Assembly: GCA_018364455.1 (NCBI GenBank)
Contig: JAGZLW010000010.1
Span: 1-55,598 of the forward strand
Length of the DNA stretch: 55,598 nucleotides
DNA from: Streptococcus mitis
Lineage (GTDB): Bacteria; Bacillota; Bacilli; Lactobacillales; Streptococcaceae
Reading direction: 5' to 3'
Position numbers and translations under genes: made by a program. The notes beneath the pieces were generated by a model. It did no database searches and had not been told where the DNA came from. It was given only the letters and a program-made list of their open reading frames with translations. Below are positions 17,676 to 24,908 of this stretch, one piece after another. Numbering within the stretch: position 1 is the first letter of the stretch; each line of letters begins with the position of its first letter.

Positions 17676-18380
17676 ATGATGAATGAATTATTTGGAGAAT
17701 TTTTGGGGACTTTAATCCTGATTCTTCTAGGAAATGGTGTTGTTGCAGGTGTGGTTCTTCCAAAAACCAAGAGCAACAGTTCAGGTTGGATTGTGATTAC
17801 TATGGGTTGGGGGATTGCAGTTGCGGTTGCAGTATTTGTATCTGGCAAGCTCAGTCCAGCTCATTTAAACCCAGCTGTGACCATTGGTGTAGCCTTAAAA
17901 GGTGGTTTGCCTTGGGCTTCCGTTTTCCCTTATATCTTAGCTCAGTTTGCAGGGGCTATGCTCGGTCAGATTTTGGTTTGGTTGCAATTCAAACCGCATT
18001 ATGAGGCAGAAGAAAATGCAGGAAATATTTTGGCTACTTTCAGCACAGGACCGGCCATCAAAGATACTGTATCAAACTTGATTAGTGAAATCCTTGGAAC
18101 TTTTGTATTGGTATTGACAATCTTTGCTTTGGGACTTTATGACCTTCAAGCAGGAATCGGAACCTTCGCAGTGGGGACTTTGATTGTCGGTATCGGTCTA
18201 TCACTAGGTGGGACAACAGGTTATGCCTTGAACCCTGCACGTGACCTTGGACCTCGTATCATGCACAGTATCCTTCCAATTTCAAACAAGGGAGACGGAG
18301 ACTGGTCTTATGCCTGGATTCCTGTTGTGGGACCTGTTATCGGTGCAGCCTTGGCCGTTCTTGTATTCTCACTTTTCTAG
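17676..18380 (+). CDS. glpF: Glycerol uptake facilitator (aquaglyceroporin)
   Basis: The protein has 234 residues and is an MIP-family channel with six transmembrane segments. The two half-helix motifs are LNPAVTIGVAL (first NPA) and LNPARDLGPRIM (second NPA). The Asp after the second NPAR is the glycerol-facilitator signature. It supplies glycerol for GlpK. The RBS GGAG lies about 8 nt before the first of two adjacent ATG codons. Third gene of the operon, downstream of an attenuator-like hairpin. Confidence 0.94.
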   Translation: MMNELFGEFLGTLILILLGNGVVAGVVLPKTKSNSSGWIVITMGWGIAVAVAVFVSGKLSPAHLNPAVTIGVALKGGLPWASVFPYILAQFAGAMLGQILVWLQFKPHYEAEENAGNILATFSTGPAIKDTVSNLISEILGTFVLVLTIFALGLYDLQAGIGTFAVGTLIVGIGLSLGGTTGYALNPARDLGPRIMHSILPISNKGDGDWSYAWIPVVGPVIGAALAVLVFSLF

Positions 18381-18382
18381 TT

Positions 18383-18536
18383 TATACTCAATGAAAATCA
18401 AAGAGCAAACTAGGAAATTAGCCGCAGGTTGCTCAAAACAATGTTTTGAGGTTGCAGATAAGACTGACGAAGTCAGTCACATATATACGGCAAGGCGACG
18501 TTGACGCGGTTTGAATTTGATTTTCGAAGAGTATTA
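18383..18536 (-). repeat. BOX element, boxA-boxB-boxC, inverted
   Basis: The ~154-bp element starts TATACTCAATGAAAATCAAA and ends TTCGAAGAGTATTA. It contains TACGGCAAGGCGACGTTGACG, which matches the widely used BOX-PCR primer region of boxA except for one base. Order on plus is C-B-A. The length equals one A, one B and one C module. It lies just after glpF. The 18537-18606 stretch that follows holds nothing I recognise. Confidence 0.9.
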
Positions 18537-18606
18537 GAAAACAATTATTTTGATAGAGCTTAGGCAAGAGCTCAATTTCAGCAAAAAATACAGTAAATCT
18601 TCTCAC

Positions 18607-18682
18607 AATAAAACACATAGTATCAAGTTTTTCAACACCTGATACTATGCGTTTTTTGATTTTAAGACTTTTTTCCAGTCTC
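18607..18682 (-). repeat. Left inverted copy of a ~77-bp palindrome-bearing repeat
   Basis: On the minus strand it reads GAGACTGG, then AAAAAAGTCTTAAAATCAAA, then a hairpin whose arms contain CGCATAGTATCA and TGATACTATG. A very similar copy lies in the opposite orientation at 24448-24525 and a decayed copy at 33305-33370. The hairpin with flanking T-rich sequence could also terminate transcription. The two good copies bracket the SHP/Rgg/radical SAM island. Confidence 0.75.
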
Positions 18683-18728
18683 TTTTTCGATTGAAGATGT
18701 AAGTATTCTAATAACTAACTTCTTAGTA

Positions 18729-18800
18729 CTAGCCAACAACGATAATCATAATTCCTCCTAAAATTAGGAATAATAAAGGCAATAGTTTTTGTTTTTTCAT
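18729..18800 (-). CDS. shp: Short hydrophobic peptide pheromone precursor (SHP)
   Basis: The ORF encodes 23 residues: a Lys-rich start MKKQK, a hydrophobic stretch, and the C-terminus LGGIMIIVVG. Rgg-linked SHP pheromones have exactly this layout, and a C-terminal VIVVG-like end is known for one SHP group. The mature peptide would be the last 8-10 residues, made by membrane proteolysis and re-imported by the oligopeptide permease. Most SHPs have Glu or Asp at the first mature position; here it is Gly. GAGG lies 8 nt before the ATG. It is divergent from rgg with a 90-bp gap, the usual shp/rgg arrangement. Confidence 0.85.
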   Translation of the reverse strand: MKKQKLLPLLFLILGGIMIIVVG

Positions 18801-18828
18801 GTGAAATACCTCACTTTTATTTTCTTCT

Positions 18829-18874
18829 ATTTTATGCTAAAATATTAAAAATTAAAAACTATTCCCATATATGC
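18829..18874 (-). promoter_or_regulatory. shp promoter with candidate Rgg box
   Basis: On the minus strand GCATATATGGGAATAG (complement of 18859-18874) lies upstream of TAAAAT (complement of 18829-18834). ATATGGGAA ends 27 nt before that -10. The same box at the same distance occurs before the radical SAM gene (19758-19803), so it is the likely Rgg-SHP activation site. Confidence 0.65.
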
Positions 18875-18890
18875 TTATTGGAGAGATGCT

Positions 18891-19754
18891 ATGAAAAAAT
18901 TTGGAGAAATTTTTAAAAAGTTTCGAGAATCGAGAGGGTTTCGCTTAAAAGATGTCGAAAAAGCTGGTATATCAACATCACAGCTCTCACGTTTTGAAAA
19001 GGGAGAGACTGATTTAACCATTTCAAAATTTATGGCTATTTTGGATGAAATTAACATGCCTATTGATGAATTTATGTATGCTGTTCATGATTTTCATCGT
19101 GATGAACTGAACGAACTCTTATCAAAGGTTAGGCATTTTGTATCAAATCATGATGTTGATGGGTTGAAAAAACTACTTTATTCTCAGATGGAGTCAGATT
19201 CTAAACAAGAGAAATTTCATAAGCTTAACATTATTTTATTAAAAATTCGTTTACAAGATTTATCTGGAGAAGCTTATTATTCTGGTGATGATTTATCTTA
19301 TTTAACTGACTATCTCTTTAGTGTTGAATATTGGGGATACTATGAATTATTGATTTTTTCAAATACTTTAGATGTCCTAAAACACGATGTCTTCATGCTT
19401 TTGGCTAGAGAGATGTCTAGACGTTCTGATTTTTATAAAGAAATTCCTAATAATAGACGACTGATTTCATCTATGCTATTGAACGGGTATATCACATGTA
19501 TTGAAAGAGGAAAATTTCTTGATGCTTTGTATTTTGAAAAACGACTAAACCAATGCTTTTTCACTGAAACTGAAATTTATGAGCGATTGGTATTTCAGTA
19601 TGCCCAATATCTATATCGCTATAAAAAAGAGATGGATTGTAAAGCAATTATTGAAATGAGGAAGTGTATTGGAGCAATGAAATTAGCGGGAAGTAACCAT
19701 TTGGCAAAGAATTATGAAAGGCACTTAGAAAAAATTTTAGCAAGTAAAAAGTAA
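18891..19754 (+). CDS. rgg: Rgg/GadR/MutR-family quorum-sensing regulator
   Basis: The protein has 287 residues. An N-terminal XRE-type helix-turn-helix (about residues 5-60: FKKFRESRGFRLKDVEKAG, then ISTSQLSRFEKGETDLT) is followed by an all-helical C-terminal peptide-binding domain of TPR-like repeats, the Rgg layout. Rgg proteins bind internalised SHP peptides and then activate or derepress target promoters. The divergent shp gene and the radical SAM gene downstream fit the known shp-rgg-RiPP arrangement. GGAGAG precedes the ATG. Base composition is clearly more AT-rich than flanking housekeeping genes, consistent with acquired DNA. Confidence 0.92.
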   Translation: MKKFGEIFKKFRESRGFRLKDVEKAGISTSQLSRFEKGETDLTISKFMAILDEINMPIDEFMYAVHDFHRDELNELLSKVRHFVSNHDVDGLKKLLYSQMESDSKQEKFHKLNIILLKIRLQDLSGEAYYSGDDLSYLTDYLFSVEYWGYYELLIFSNTLDVLKHDVFMLLAREMSRRSDFYKEIPNNRRLISSMLLNGYITCIERGKFLDALYFEKRLNQCFFTETEIYERLVFQYAQYLYRYKKEMDCKAIIEMRKCIGAMKLAGSNHLAKNYERHLEKILASKK

Positions 19755-19757
19755 TAC

Positions 19758-19803
19758 GCAGATATGGGAAAGGAAGTATCTCGAAATAATATTTTGGTAG
19801 AAT
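19758..19803 (+). promoter_or_regulatory. Radical SAM operon promoter with candidate Rgg box
   Basis: GCAGATATGGGAAAGG (19758-19773) matches the shp box at 13 of 16 positions, and TAGAAT (19798-19803) lies 27 nt after ATATGGGAA, the same spacing as at shp. Transcription would start near 19810, leaving about 98 nt of leader before the radical SAM start. No good -35 is seen, as expected for an activator-dependent promoter. Confidence 0.65.
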
Positions 19804-19907
19804 TGTCTTTAGAAATTTCAATTACGGTTGTTTTATCAGTTCATTGTATTTGAGCGATAGGATTTTTCGAAGTTGTCACCATAATTATGAATTTTGAGGT
19901 ATTTAAT

Positions 19908-21212
19908 ATGCAAGTTCTATCTCCATATATTTTAAGAAAGAAAAGTGAAACAGGAGAATTATTTTTCAATAGTAAAAATAATCATTCTTTTTTCATTACA
20001 AATGATTTACAAGATGTTATGGAAAATGATTTAGAGATTAAGGAACAATATGAAAATTATTTGAATAAGTATAATTATTTTCAAGAAGAAAATGAATTCG
20101 AGAATACAATAGATTATGTTAGAAATAGTGAAACGGAGACGTTAGAATTTACAATTTTAACACATGGAGACTGTAATTTTAGATGTAAATATTGTTATGA
20201 AAAATTTGAAAATATAAAAATGAGTAGAGAAACAGAGATTGCGATAGTTGAATTTACAGAAAAACTATTATCTGAATCTATGTTTAAATCTTTACATGTA
20301 TCATGGTTTGGAGGAGAGCCTTTATTGGGACTAAAAACGATAAAGAATCTTTCAGAAAAGTTTATTAGTATTTGCTCTCAAAATGGACTTGATTATTCTG
20401 CTAGTATAACAACTAATGGATATTTACTTAATGAACGAATGATTCATCAGTTGATTTTAGACTATAGAGTTAGTAATTTTCAGATAACAATTGACGGAGA
20501 TGAGGAAAGTCATAATTTTCAAAGAGTGTTGCGTAATGGAAAGGGATCATATATCAAGATACTCGAGAATATCAAAGGTTTACAAAATTCAAATTTGAAT
20601 TTTTATTGTAATTTAAGATTTAATATATCGAAAGAAAATTTTAATAATGTTAAGATTTTTTTAGATTCAGATGGGAAATATTTTAAGCATGATAAACGAT
20701 TTAGATTTTATTTTTATAATGTAGGTAGTTGGGGTTGTGGGGAGCGTGCCCAAAATTATAAAGTGACATTACCTAATTCAGATGCTAGTTTTGAATTATC
20801 AAAGTTTGCCATAAAAAAAGGTTATAATGTTCCTGCTGCTAGAAGTATAATAACAAATTTGTTCAACTGTTATGCAAATAGAAAAAATCACTATACAATT
20901 AATGTAAAGGGTGTGATTCAAACTTGTACGGTCGCCTTGTATTCTAAATCTAATATATTTGGAAGTGTACATAGTAAGTTTAATCAAGAAAAGTTTGATA
21001 AATGGCACTTAAACATGGATTCAGATTGTAAGCAGTGTCCTATTGCTTTAATTTGTAAATCAGGATTTTGTCCGCCAAAACATAGAAGTAATAAGCAAAG
21101 AACATTATGCAATCAAATAAAAAAGAAAATTGATAAAAATCTAGAATTATTTATGTTAAATAAGGAATATTGTGATTATCTTGATGCAATAAGAGAGGGG
21201 GTGAAAAGATGA
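19908..21212 (+). CDS. Radical SAM/SPASM peptide maturase (streptide-type RiPP enzyme)
   Basis: The protein has 434 residues. The radical SAM cluster motif CNFRCKYC (CxxxCxxC, about C89/C93/C96) is followed by WFGGEPLL and TTNGYLL, and by the substrate-side ITIDGDEESHNF stretch. The last ~125 residues carry seven cysteines (QTC, DSDCKQC, LIC, GFC, TLC among them), a SPASM domain for auxiliary Fe-S clusters. Such enzymes in shp/rgg loci install C-C, C-O or C-S crosslinks in small precursors. I choose ATG 19908, preceded by GAGG, over ATG 19887, which has no RBS. Its stop overlaps the ATG of a 29-codon ORF. Strongly AT-rich. Confidence 0.9.
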   Translation: MQVLSPYILRKKSETGELFFNSKNNHSFFITNDLQDVMENDLEIKEQYENYLNKYNYFQEENEFENTIDYVRNSETETLEFTILTHGDCNFRCKYCYEKFENIKMSRETEIAIVEFTEKLLSESMFKSLHVSWFGGEPLLGLKTIKNLSEKFISICSQNGLDYSASITTNGYLLNERMIHQLILDYRVSNFQITIDGDEESHNFQRVLRNGKGSYIKILENIKGLQNSNLNFYCNLRFNISKENFNNVKIFLDSDGKYFKHDKRFRFYFYNVGSWGCGERAQNYKVTLPNSDASFELSKFAIKKGYNVPAARSIITNLFNCYANRKNHYTINVKGVIQTCTVALYSKSNIFGSVHSKFNQEKFDKWHLNMDSDCKQCPIALICKSGFCPPKHRSNKQRTLCNQIKKKIDKNLELFMLNKEYCDYLDAIREGVKR

Positions 21213-21298
21213 TTGTAATTGAAAATAAGAGTACTACTCAACTTGATACACTTGTATTCCGTGATCATTATTGCGATGAAGATGGAAATGAGTTTTAG
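21209..21298 (+). CDS. Candidate RiPP precursor peptide, 29 residues
   Basis: The ATG overlaps the radical SAM stop (ATGA at 21209-21212), and a strong purine-rich RBS (AGAGAGGGGG, 21191-21200) precedes it, so translation is coupled to the maturase. The peptide begins MIVIENKSTTQLDTL and ends VFRDHYCDEDGNEF, with one Cys at position 22 in a D-H-Y-C context. I infer that the C-terminal 12-14 residues are the core and that Cys22 or an aromatic residue is a crosslink site. It resembles the idea of an NxxC motif with Asp in place of Asn, but no known subfamily is matched with certainty. A hairpin terminator follows 100 nt later. Confidence 0.6.
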   Translation: MIVIENKSTTQLDTLVFRDHYCDEDGNEF

Positions 21299-21398
21299 AT
21301 TGATTTTTAAAATATAAATCGAAATTTAGTTAGTCTAGTTCAGGAGGTAGTCACTCTTAATAAACAGCATCATATATAGGTTAATTAAATTATTGTAT

Positions 21399-21448
21399 AG
21401 TCTCAGTTGGAGTTAATTTATTTATAACTTTTAGACTGAGGCTTTTAT
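21399..21448 (+). terminator. Hairpin between the precursor ORF and the ABC gene
   Basis: AGTCTCAGT (21399-21407) pairs with ACTGAGGC (21435-21442) and AGTTA (21411-21415) with TAACT (21424-21428), followed by TTTTAT. It would favour a shorter, more abundant transcript for the maturase and precursor and limit read-through to the transporter. Upstream of it an AGGAGG at 21343-21348 has no ORF behind it. Confidence 0.6.
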
Positions 21449-21480
21449 ATCTATTCGCTTTCTTTTAGATAGGCTTATTT

Positions 21481-23058
21481 ATGAAATTTCTAAAATACAT
21501 TAAAACTAATATTTTTATCTATTTTTTAATAGGAGTGCTTTTGAATAGCGGAATGGCTCTAATAAAGCCATTGTTATTGGATAAGCTATTGAATATTCGT
21601 GAAGAGCAACTTACAATTGGTACAATTTCATACTTTGTTTTATATGGCCTGTGTTTACACCTGTTTTTTTATAGCACGATGTTGCTAGCAAATTTTGTCA
21701 GTAATAATCTGCAGCGTCATCTGCAAATTCGGTTAAAAGATCAGCTTATTAAGAAACTATTTTTGAAAGAAAACGTTGTATATGATGAAAAAGTTTCAAT
21801 TGTTACACAAGATATGGAACTGCTCTATAATCGCTTCTTTTTACCCCTGGATATGATAGTTGGAAGAGTTTTTATACTTTGTACAACGATTGTTTTTATT
21901 TTGGTGCAAAATTTTTGGCTTGGTCTTGTTTTTATCGTGTTTTCTTTTCTTCGACCATTACCTCAATGGGTAATGAATAATCGTTTAATGAAAAGTGGTG
22001 CAAATTTTTCGGAAATGCAAAAAGCTTTTCATCTATCTGTAGGAGATTTTTTTAAGGGAGCAGATACGATATATTTTTATGGTGCTAGTAAAGAAAACTT
22101 TGCTAAGATGAGAAAAAACAACGAGTGTTACGAGAATGCTCGTTGGAAAAATGAATGGACTAGTAATGTCGTTTATTTTTTCAATGGTCCTTTAGAATTC
22201 CTTAGTCAGGTACTACCTCTTGCACTTGGTCTTTTATTACAAAAGAGTGGTATAGAGTTAACAACAGCTAGTTTGGTCTCTATGTATATAGCTACAATGA
22301 ATCTTAGCGGACCTATTCAAAGAATTATGTATAGCATATCTGATATACAGCGATCGCAAACAGTGAAAGAAAAAATATTTTCATTATTGGAAGAATCTTG
22401 TTTAGAAACATCATATCCGACAGTCGAATCTTTAGCTGAGCTAGTTTTGGAGGGCGTTTCAAAACAGGTTGGAGAGCAAGTGCTCTTTTATGATTTGTCA
22501 CTTAGACTAACTAAGCCAAGTAAAGTTTTAATAAAGGGAGCTAGTGGTACCGGAAAGTCAACTCTCCTACAATTGGTAGCAGGAAAGATAAGTCCGAATA
22601 GTGGTAGAATTATCGTACGTGATAAATCAGGTCGAGAATTTACTCATTATCAAGGGAATATCGCTTATATCTCTCAGAATCCATTTTTCAGACATGGGAC
22701 AATCCGAGAAAATTTAACATTAGGACAGGAGATTTCAGATAAAGAATTACTCTGTTGCCTAGAACAAGTTGGTTTAACGAATGAAATCACCAATATCTTG
22801 GATTATCAACTGGTAAATAATGGAGAAAACATTTCAGGTGGACAACGTTTACGACTTGAATTAGTTCGCTGTCTGCTTCGACAAAAAGACATTGTGTTGG
22901 CGGATGAGGTCACATCATCCTTAGACAAGGACAATGCATATCAAGTGCGCCAGTTACTTTTGCAGTTGCCTATCATTTTGATTGAAGTTGCTCATCATAT
23001 TGATTCAGAAACGGTTTATAATCAAGTAATTGATTTGGGAAAATATAGAATAAAATAA
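21481..23058 (+). CDS. ABC exporter (fused membrane and ATPase domains), probable peptide exporter
   Basis: The protein has 525 residues. About six transmembrane segments occupy residues 1-300, then an ATPase domain with Walker A GASGTGKST (from about residue 353), signature ISGGQRLRLE, Walker B DIVLADEVTSSLD and the terminal VAHHI in the H-loop region. No N-terminal C39 peptidase domain is present, so leader removal must be done elsewhere. Position after the maturase and candidate precursor suggests export of the modified peptide, like the StrC-type exporters; this is contextual. The RBS is weak (AGATAGG). Low GC matches the island. Confidence 0.8.
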   Translation: MKFLKYIKTNIFIYFLIGVLLNSGMALIKPLLLDKLLNIREEQLTIGTISYFVLYGLCLHLFFYSTMLLANFVSNNLQRHLQIRLKDQLIKKLFLKENVVYDEKVSIVTQDMELLYNRFFLPLDMIVGRVFILCTTIVFILVQNFWLGLVFIVFSFLRPLPQWVMNNRLMKSGANFSEMQKAFHLSVGDFFKGADTIYFYGASKENFAKMRKNNECYENARWKNEWTSNVVYFFNGPLEFLSQVLPLALGLLLQKSGIELTTASLVSMYIATMNLSGPIQRIMYSISDIQRSQTVKEKIFSLLEESCLETSYPTVESLAELVLEGVSKQVGEQVLFYDLSLRLTKPSKVLIKGASGTGKSTLLQLVAGKISPNSGRIIVRDKSGREFTHYQGNIAYISQNPFFRHGTIRENLTLGQEISDKELLCCLEQVGLTNEITNILDYQLVNNGENISGGQRLRLELVRCLLRQKDIVLADEVTSSLDKDNAYQVRQLLLQLPIILIEVAHHIDSETVYNQVIDLGKYRIK

Positions 23059-23268
23059 ATAGACTTGTTCGGCATCTTGCTAGATATAATATATATGTAT
23101 ATTACGTATTGTTTTAGCTGATTTAAAGATGTGAAAACTAAAAACTATGGCTAAGTTGGAATGTTAAAAATTCAATTTCTGACCACCTAATCTTGTGTCA
23201 AATAGTTATCAAACAAAGTCTAGTCTACCATTTATCAGTTAAATATTTTTATGTTATGGGAGCGTTAC

Positions 23269-24447
23269 ATGTCTAATTCATTTATTAAGTTGTTAGTCTC
23301 TCAATTGTTTGCAAATTTAGCAGATATTTTCTTTAGAGTAACAATCATTGCTAACATATACATTATTTCAAAATCAGTAATTGCCACGTCACTAGTTCCC
23401 ATTTTAATAGGGATATCCTCTTTTGTTGCGAGTCTTTTAGTTCCTTTAGTTACTAAAAGGATAGCGCTCAATAGGGTTTTATCTTTATCCCAATTTGGAA
23501 AGACTATATTATTGGCGATACTGGTAGGAATGTTTACCGTAATGCAATCCGTAGCGCCTTTGGTAACCTATCTATTTGTTGTGGCAATTTCAATATTGGA
23601 TGGTTTTGCCGCACCTGTTTCTTATGCAATTGTGCCGCGCTATGCGACCGATTTGGGTAAGGCTAACTCAGCTTTGTCAATGAGTGGTGAAGCTGTTCAA
23701 TTGGTGGGTTGGGGATTAGGTGGACTCTTATTTGCAACAATTGGTCTGTTACCTACCACGTTTATCATTTTAATCTTGTATATCATTTCTAGCTTTTTGA
23801 TGTTATTTCTTCCTAAGGCTGAAGTGGAGGTGCTAGAGTCAGAGACTAATCTTGAAATTTTGCTCAAAGGTTGGAAGTTAGTTGCTAGAGATCCTAGATT
23901 AAGACTTTTTGTATCAGCAAATTTATTTGAAATTTTCTCAAATACGATTTGGGTTTCGTCTATCATACTTGTCTTTGTAACTGAGTTATTAAATGAAACA
24001 GAAAGTTACTGGGGATATTCTAATACAGCATATTCTATCGGGATTATAATTAGTGGCTTAATTGCTTTTCGGCTATCTGAAAAGTTTCTTGCTCTTAAGT
24101 GGGAAAGTATTCTTTTTTCTCTTATAGCCATGGCAATAGTGACACTGACTATTCTATATTTTCCAAACGCACAGATGTTTTTATTATTTTCAGCTTTAGT
24201 TGGTATGTTATCGCAGCTAAAAGAAGTTCCTGAAACTGTATTTCTTCAGGAAACAGTAGAGGAAAATAACTTGGTTAATGTCTATTCCGTTCTTGAAGTG
24301 ATTTCGACATTAGCATTTTCAGTATTTGTTTTGCTAATGAGCTATATTACTGAGAGTTTTGGTATTAGCATCAGTTTTTGGCTATCAGCCATTTGTCTGA
24401 TGATAGAAGCTATTTTAATTTATATCAGACGAGATTATTTTAAATGA
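23269..24447 (+). CDS. MFS transporter of the RiPP island
   Basis: The protein has 392 residues and about 12 hydrophobic segments; it is a major-facilitator efflux-type protein. The N-terminus SNSFIKLLVSQLFANLADIF resembles the 'enterobactin exporter/macrolide efflux (MefA-like)' MFS group. ATG 23269 has GGGAG about 7 nt upstream; a longer frame starting at 23251 lacks an RBS. The 210-bp gap before it contains a TATAAT at 23085-23090 but no convincing -35, and no ORF with an RBS. It may export the product, provide self-protection, or be an unrelated passenger. Its stop touches the right-hand inverted repeat. Confidence 0.75.
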   Translation: MSNSFIKLLVSQLFANLADIFFRVTIIANIYIISKSVIATSLVPILIGISSFVASLLVPLVTKRIALNRVLSLSQFGKTILLAILVGMFTVMQSVAPLVTYLFVVAISILDGFAAPVSYAIVPRYATDLGKANSALSMSGEAVQLVGWGLGGLLFATIGLLPTTFIILILYIISSFLMLFLPKAEVEVLESETNLEILLKGWKLVARDPRLRLFVSANLFEIFSNTIWVSSIILVFVTELLNETESYWGYSNTAYSIGIIISGLIAFRLSEKFLALKWESILFSLIAMAIVTLTILYFPNAQMFLLFSALVGMLSQLKEVPETVFLQETVEENNLVNVYSVLEVISTLAFSVFVLLMSYITESFGISISFWLSAICLMIEAILIYIRRDYFK

Positions 24448-24525
24448 GAGACTGGTTAAAAAGTCTTGAAAAATTAGAAAAGCGCATAGTATCAGGTGTT
24501 GAAACTTGATATTGTGCGTTTTATT
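24448..24525 (+). repeat. Right copy of the ~77-bp palindrome-bearing repeat
   Basis: It starts GAGACTGG directly after the MFS stop codon, continues AAAAAGTCTTGAAAA and ends in a hairpin with arms GCGCATAGTATCA and TTGATATTGTGCG. It is the inverted partner of 18607-18682. Downstream of it to about 24610 I see nothing further. Confidence 0.75.
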
Positions 24526-24613
24526 ATGGAAAGATTTACTTCATTTTCTCCTAAAATTGAGTTTTTGCCCAGGAACACTCTATTTGAAATATTCATAGAA
24601 AAACCGCATAATC

Positions 24614-24685
24614 TTTAAAATTAGCTTAAATGTAGTGAAAATGTACGGTAAACAATTGAAAAAATACTATATAAAGTGGTACAAT
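24614..24685 (+). promoter_or_regulatory. dlt operon promoter with CiaR-like repeat
   Basis: TTGAAA (24656-24661) and TACAAT (24680-24685) are 18 bp apart. Upstream, TTTAAA-N5-CTTAAA (24614-24630) resembles the CiaR direct repeat TTTAAG-N5-TTTAAG with two to three mismatches. CiaRH control of dlt is known in pneumococcus; here the site is only suggestive. Confidence 0.5.
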
Positions 24686-24756
24686 GGTAGAAAAATAAGC
24701 TAGTAAGAATCACTCTTATTTTAGCGAAAAATTACAGAAATGAATGGTTTTTCTTG

Positions 24757-24888
24757 ATGAAACAGAGAAAAGAATTGTACCTCTTTCTTGGTCGGACAGC
24801 CTTGTATTTTCTTATCTTTCTAGGGCTGCTTTACTTCTTTAGCTATCTTGGTCAGGGTCAAGGAAGCTTTATCTATAATGAATTTTAA
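24757..24888 (+). CDS. dltX: DltX, small membrane component of teichoic acid D-alanylation
   Basis: The protein has 43 residues: a basic start MKQRKELYLFLGRTALYF, one hydrophobic segment with LIFLGLLYFF, and the conserved C-terminal end GSFIYNEF. It precedes dltA directly, as in most Firmicutes. DltX is thought to carry D-alanine across the membrane with DltB/DltD through its C-terminal FIYNEF-type motif. The Shine-Dalgarno is poor. The gene is too short for most gene finders. Confidence 0.92.
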   Translation: MKQRKELYLFLGRTALYFLIFLGLLYFFSYLGQGQGSFIYNEF

Positions 24889-24908
24889 CTTGAAGGAGAA
24901 TCCCTATT

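Noticed and set aside
19764..19853. 29-codon ORF (MGKEVSRNN start, LSVHCI end) just before the radical SAM gene, as RiPP precursor
   Set aside because: Its ATG lies inside the candidate Rgg box and the predicted transcript starts downstream of it near 19810. It has no Shine-Dalgarno. The overlapping ORF at 21209 is better supported.
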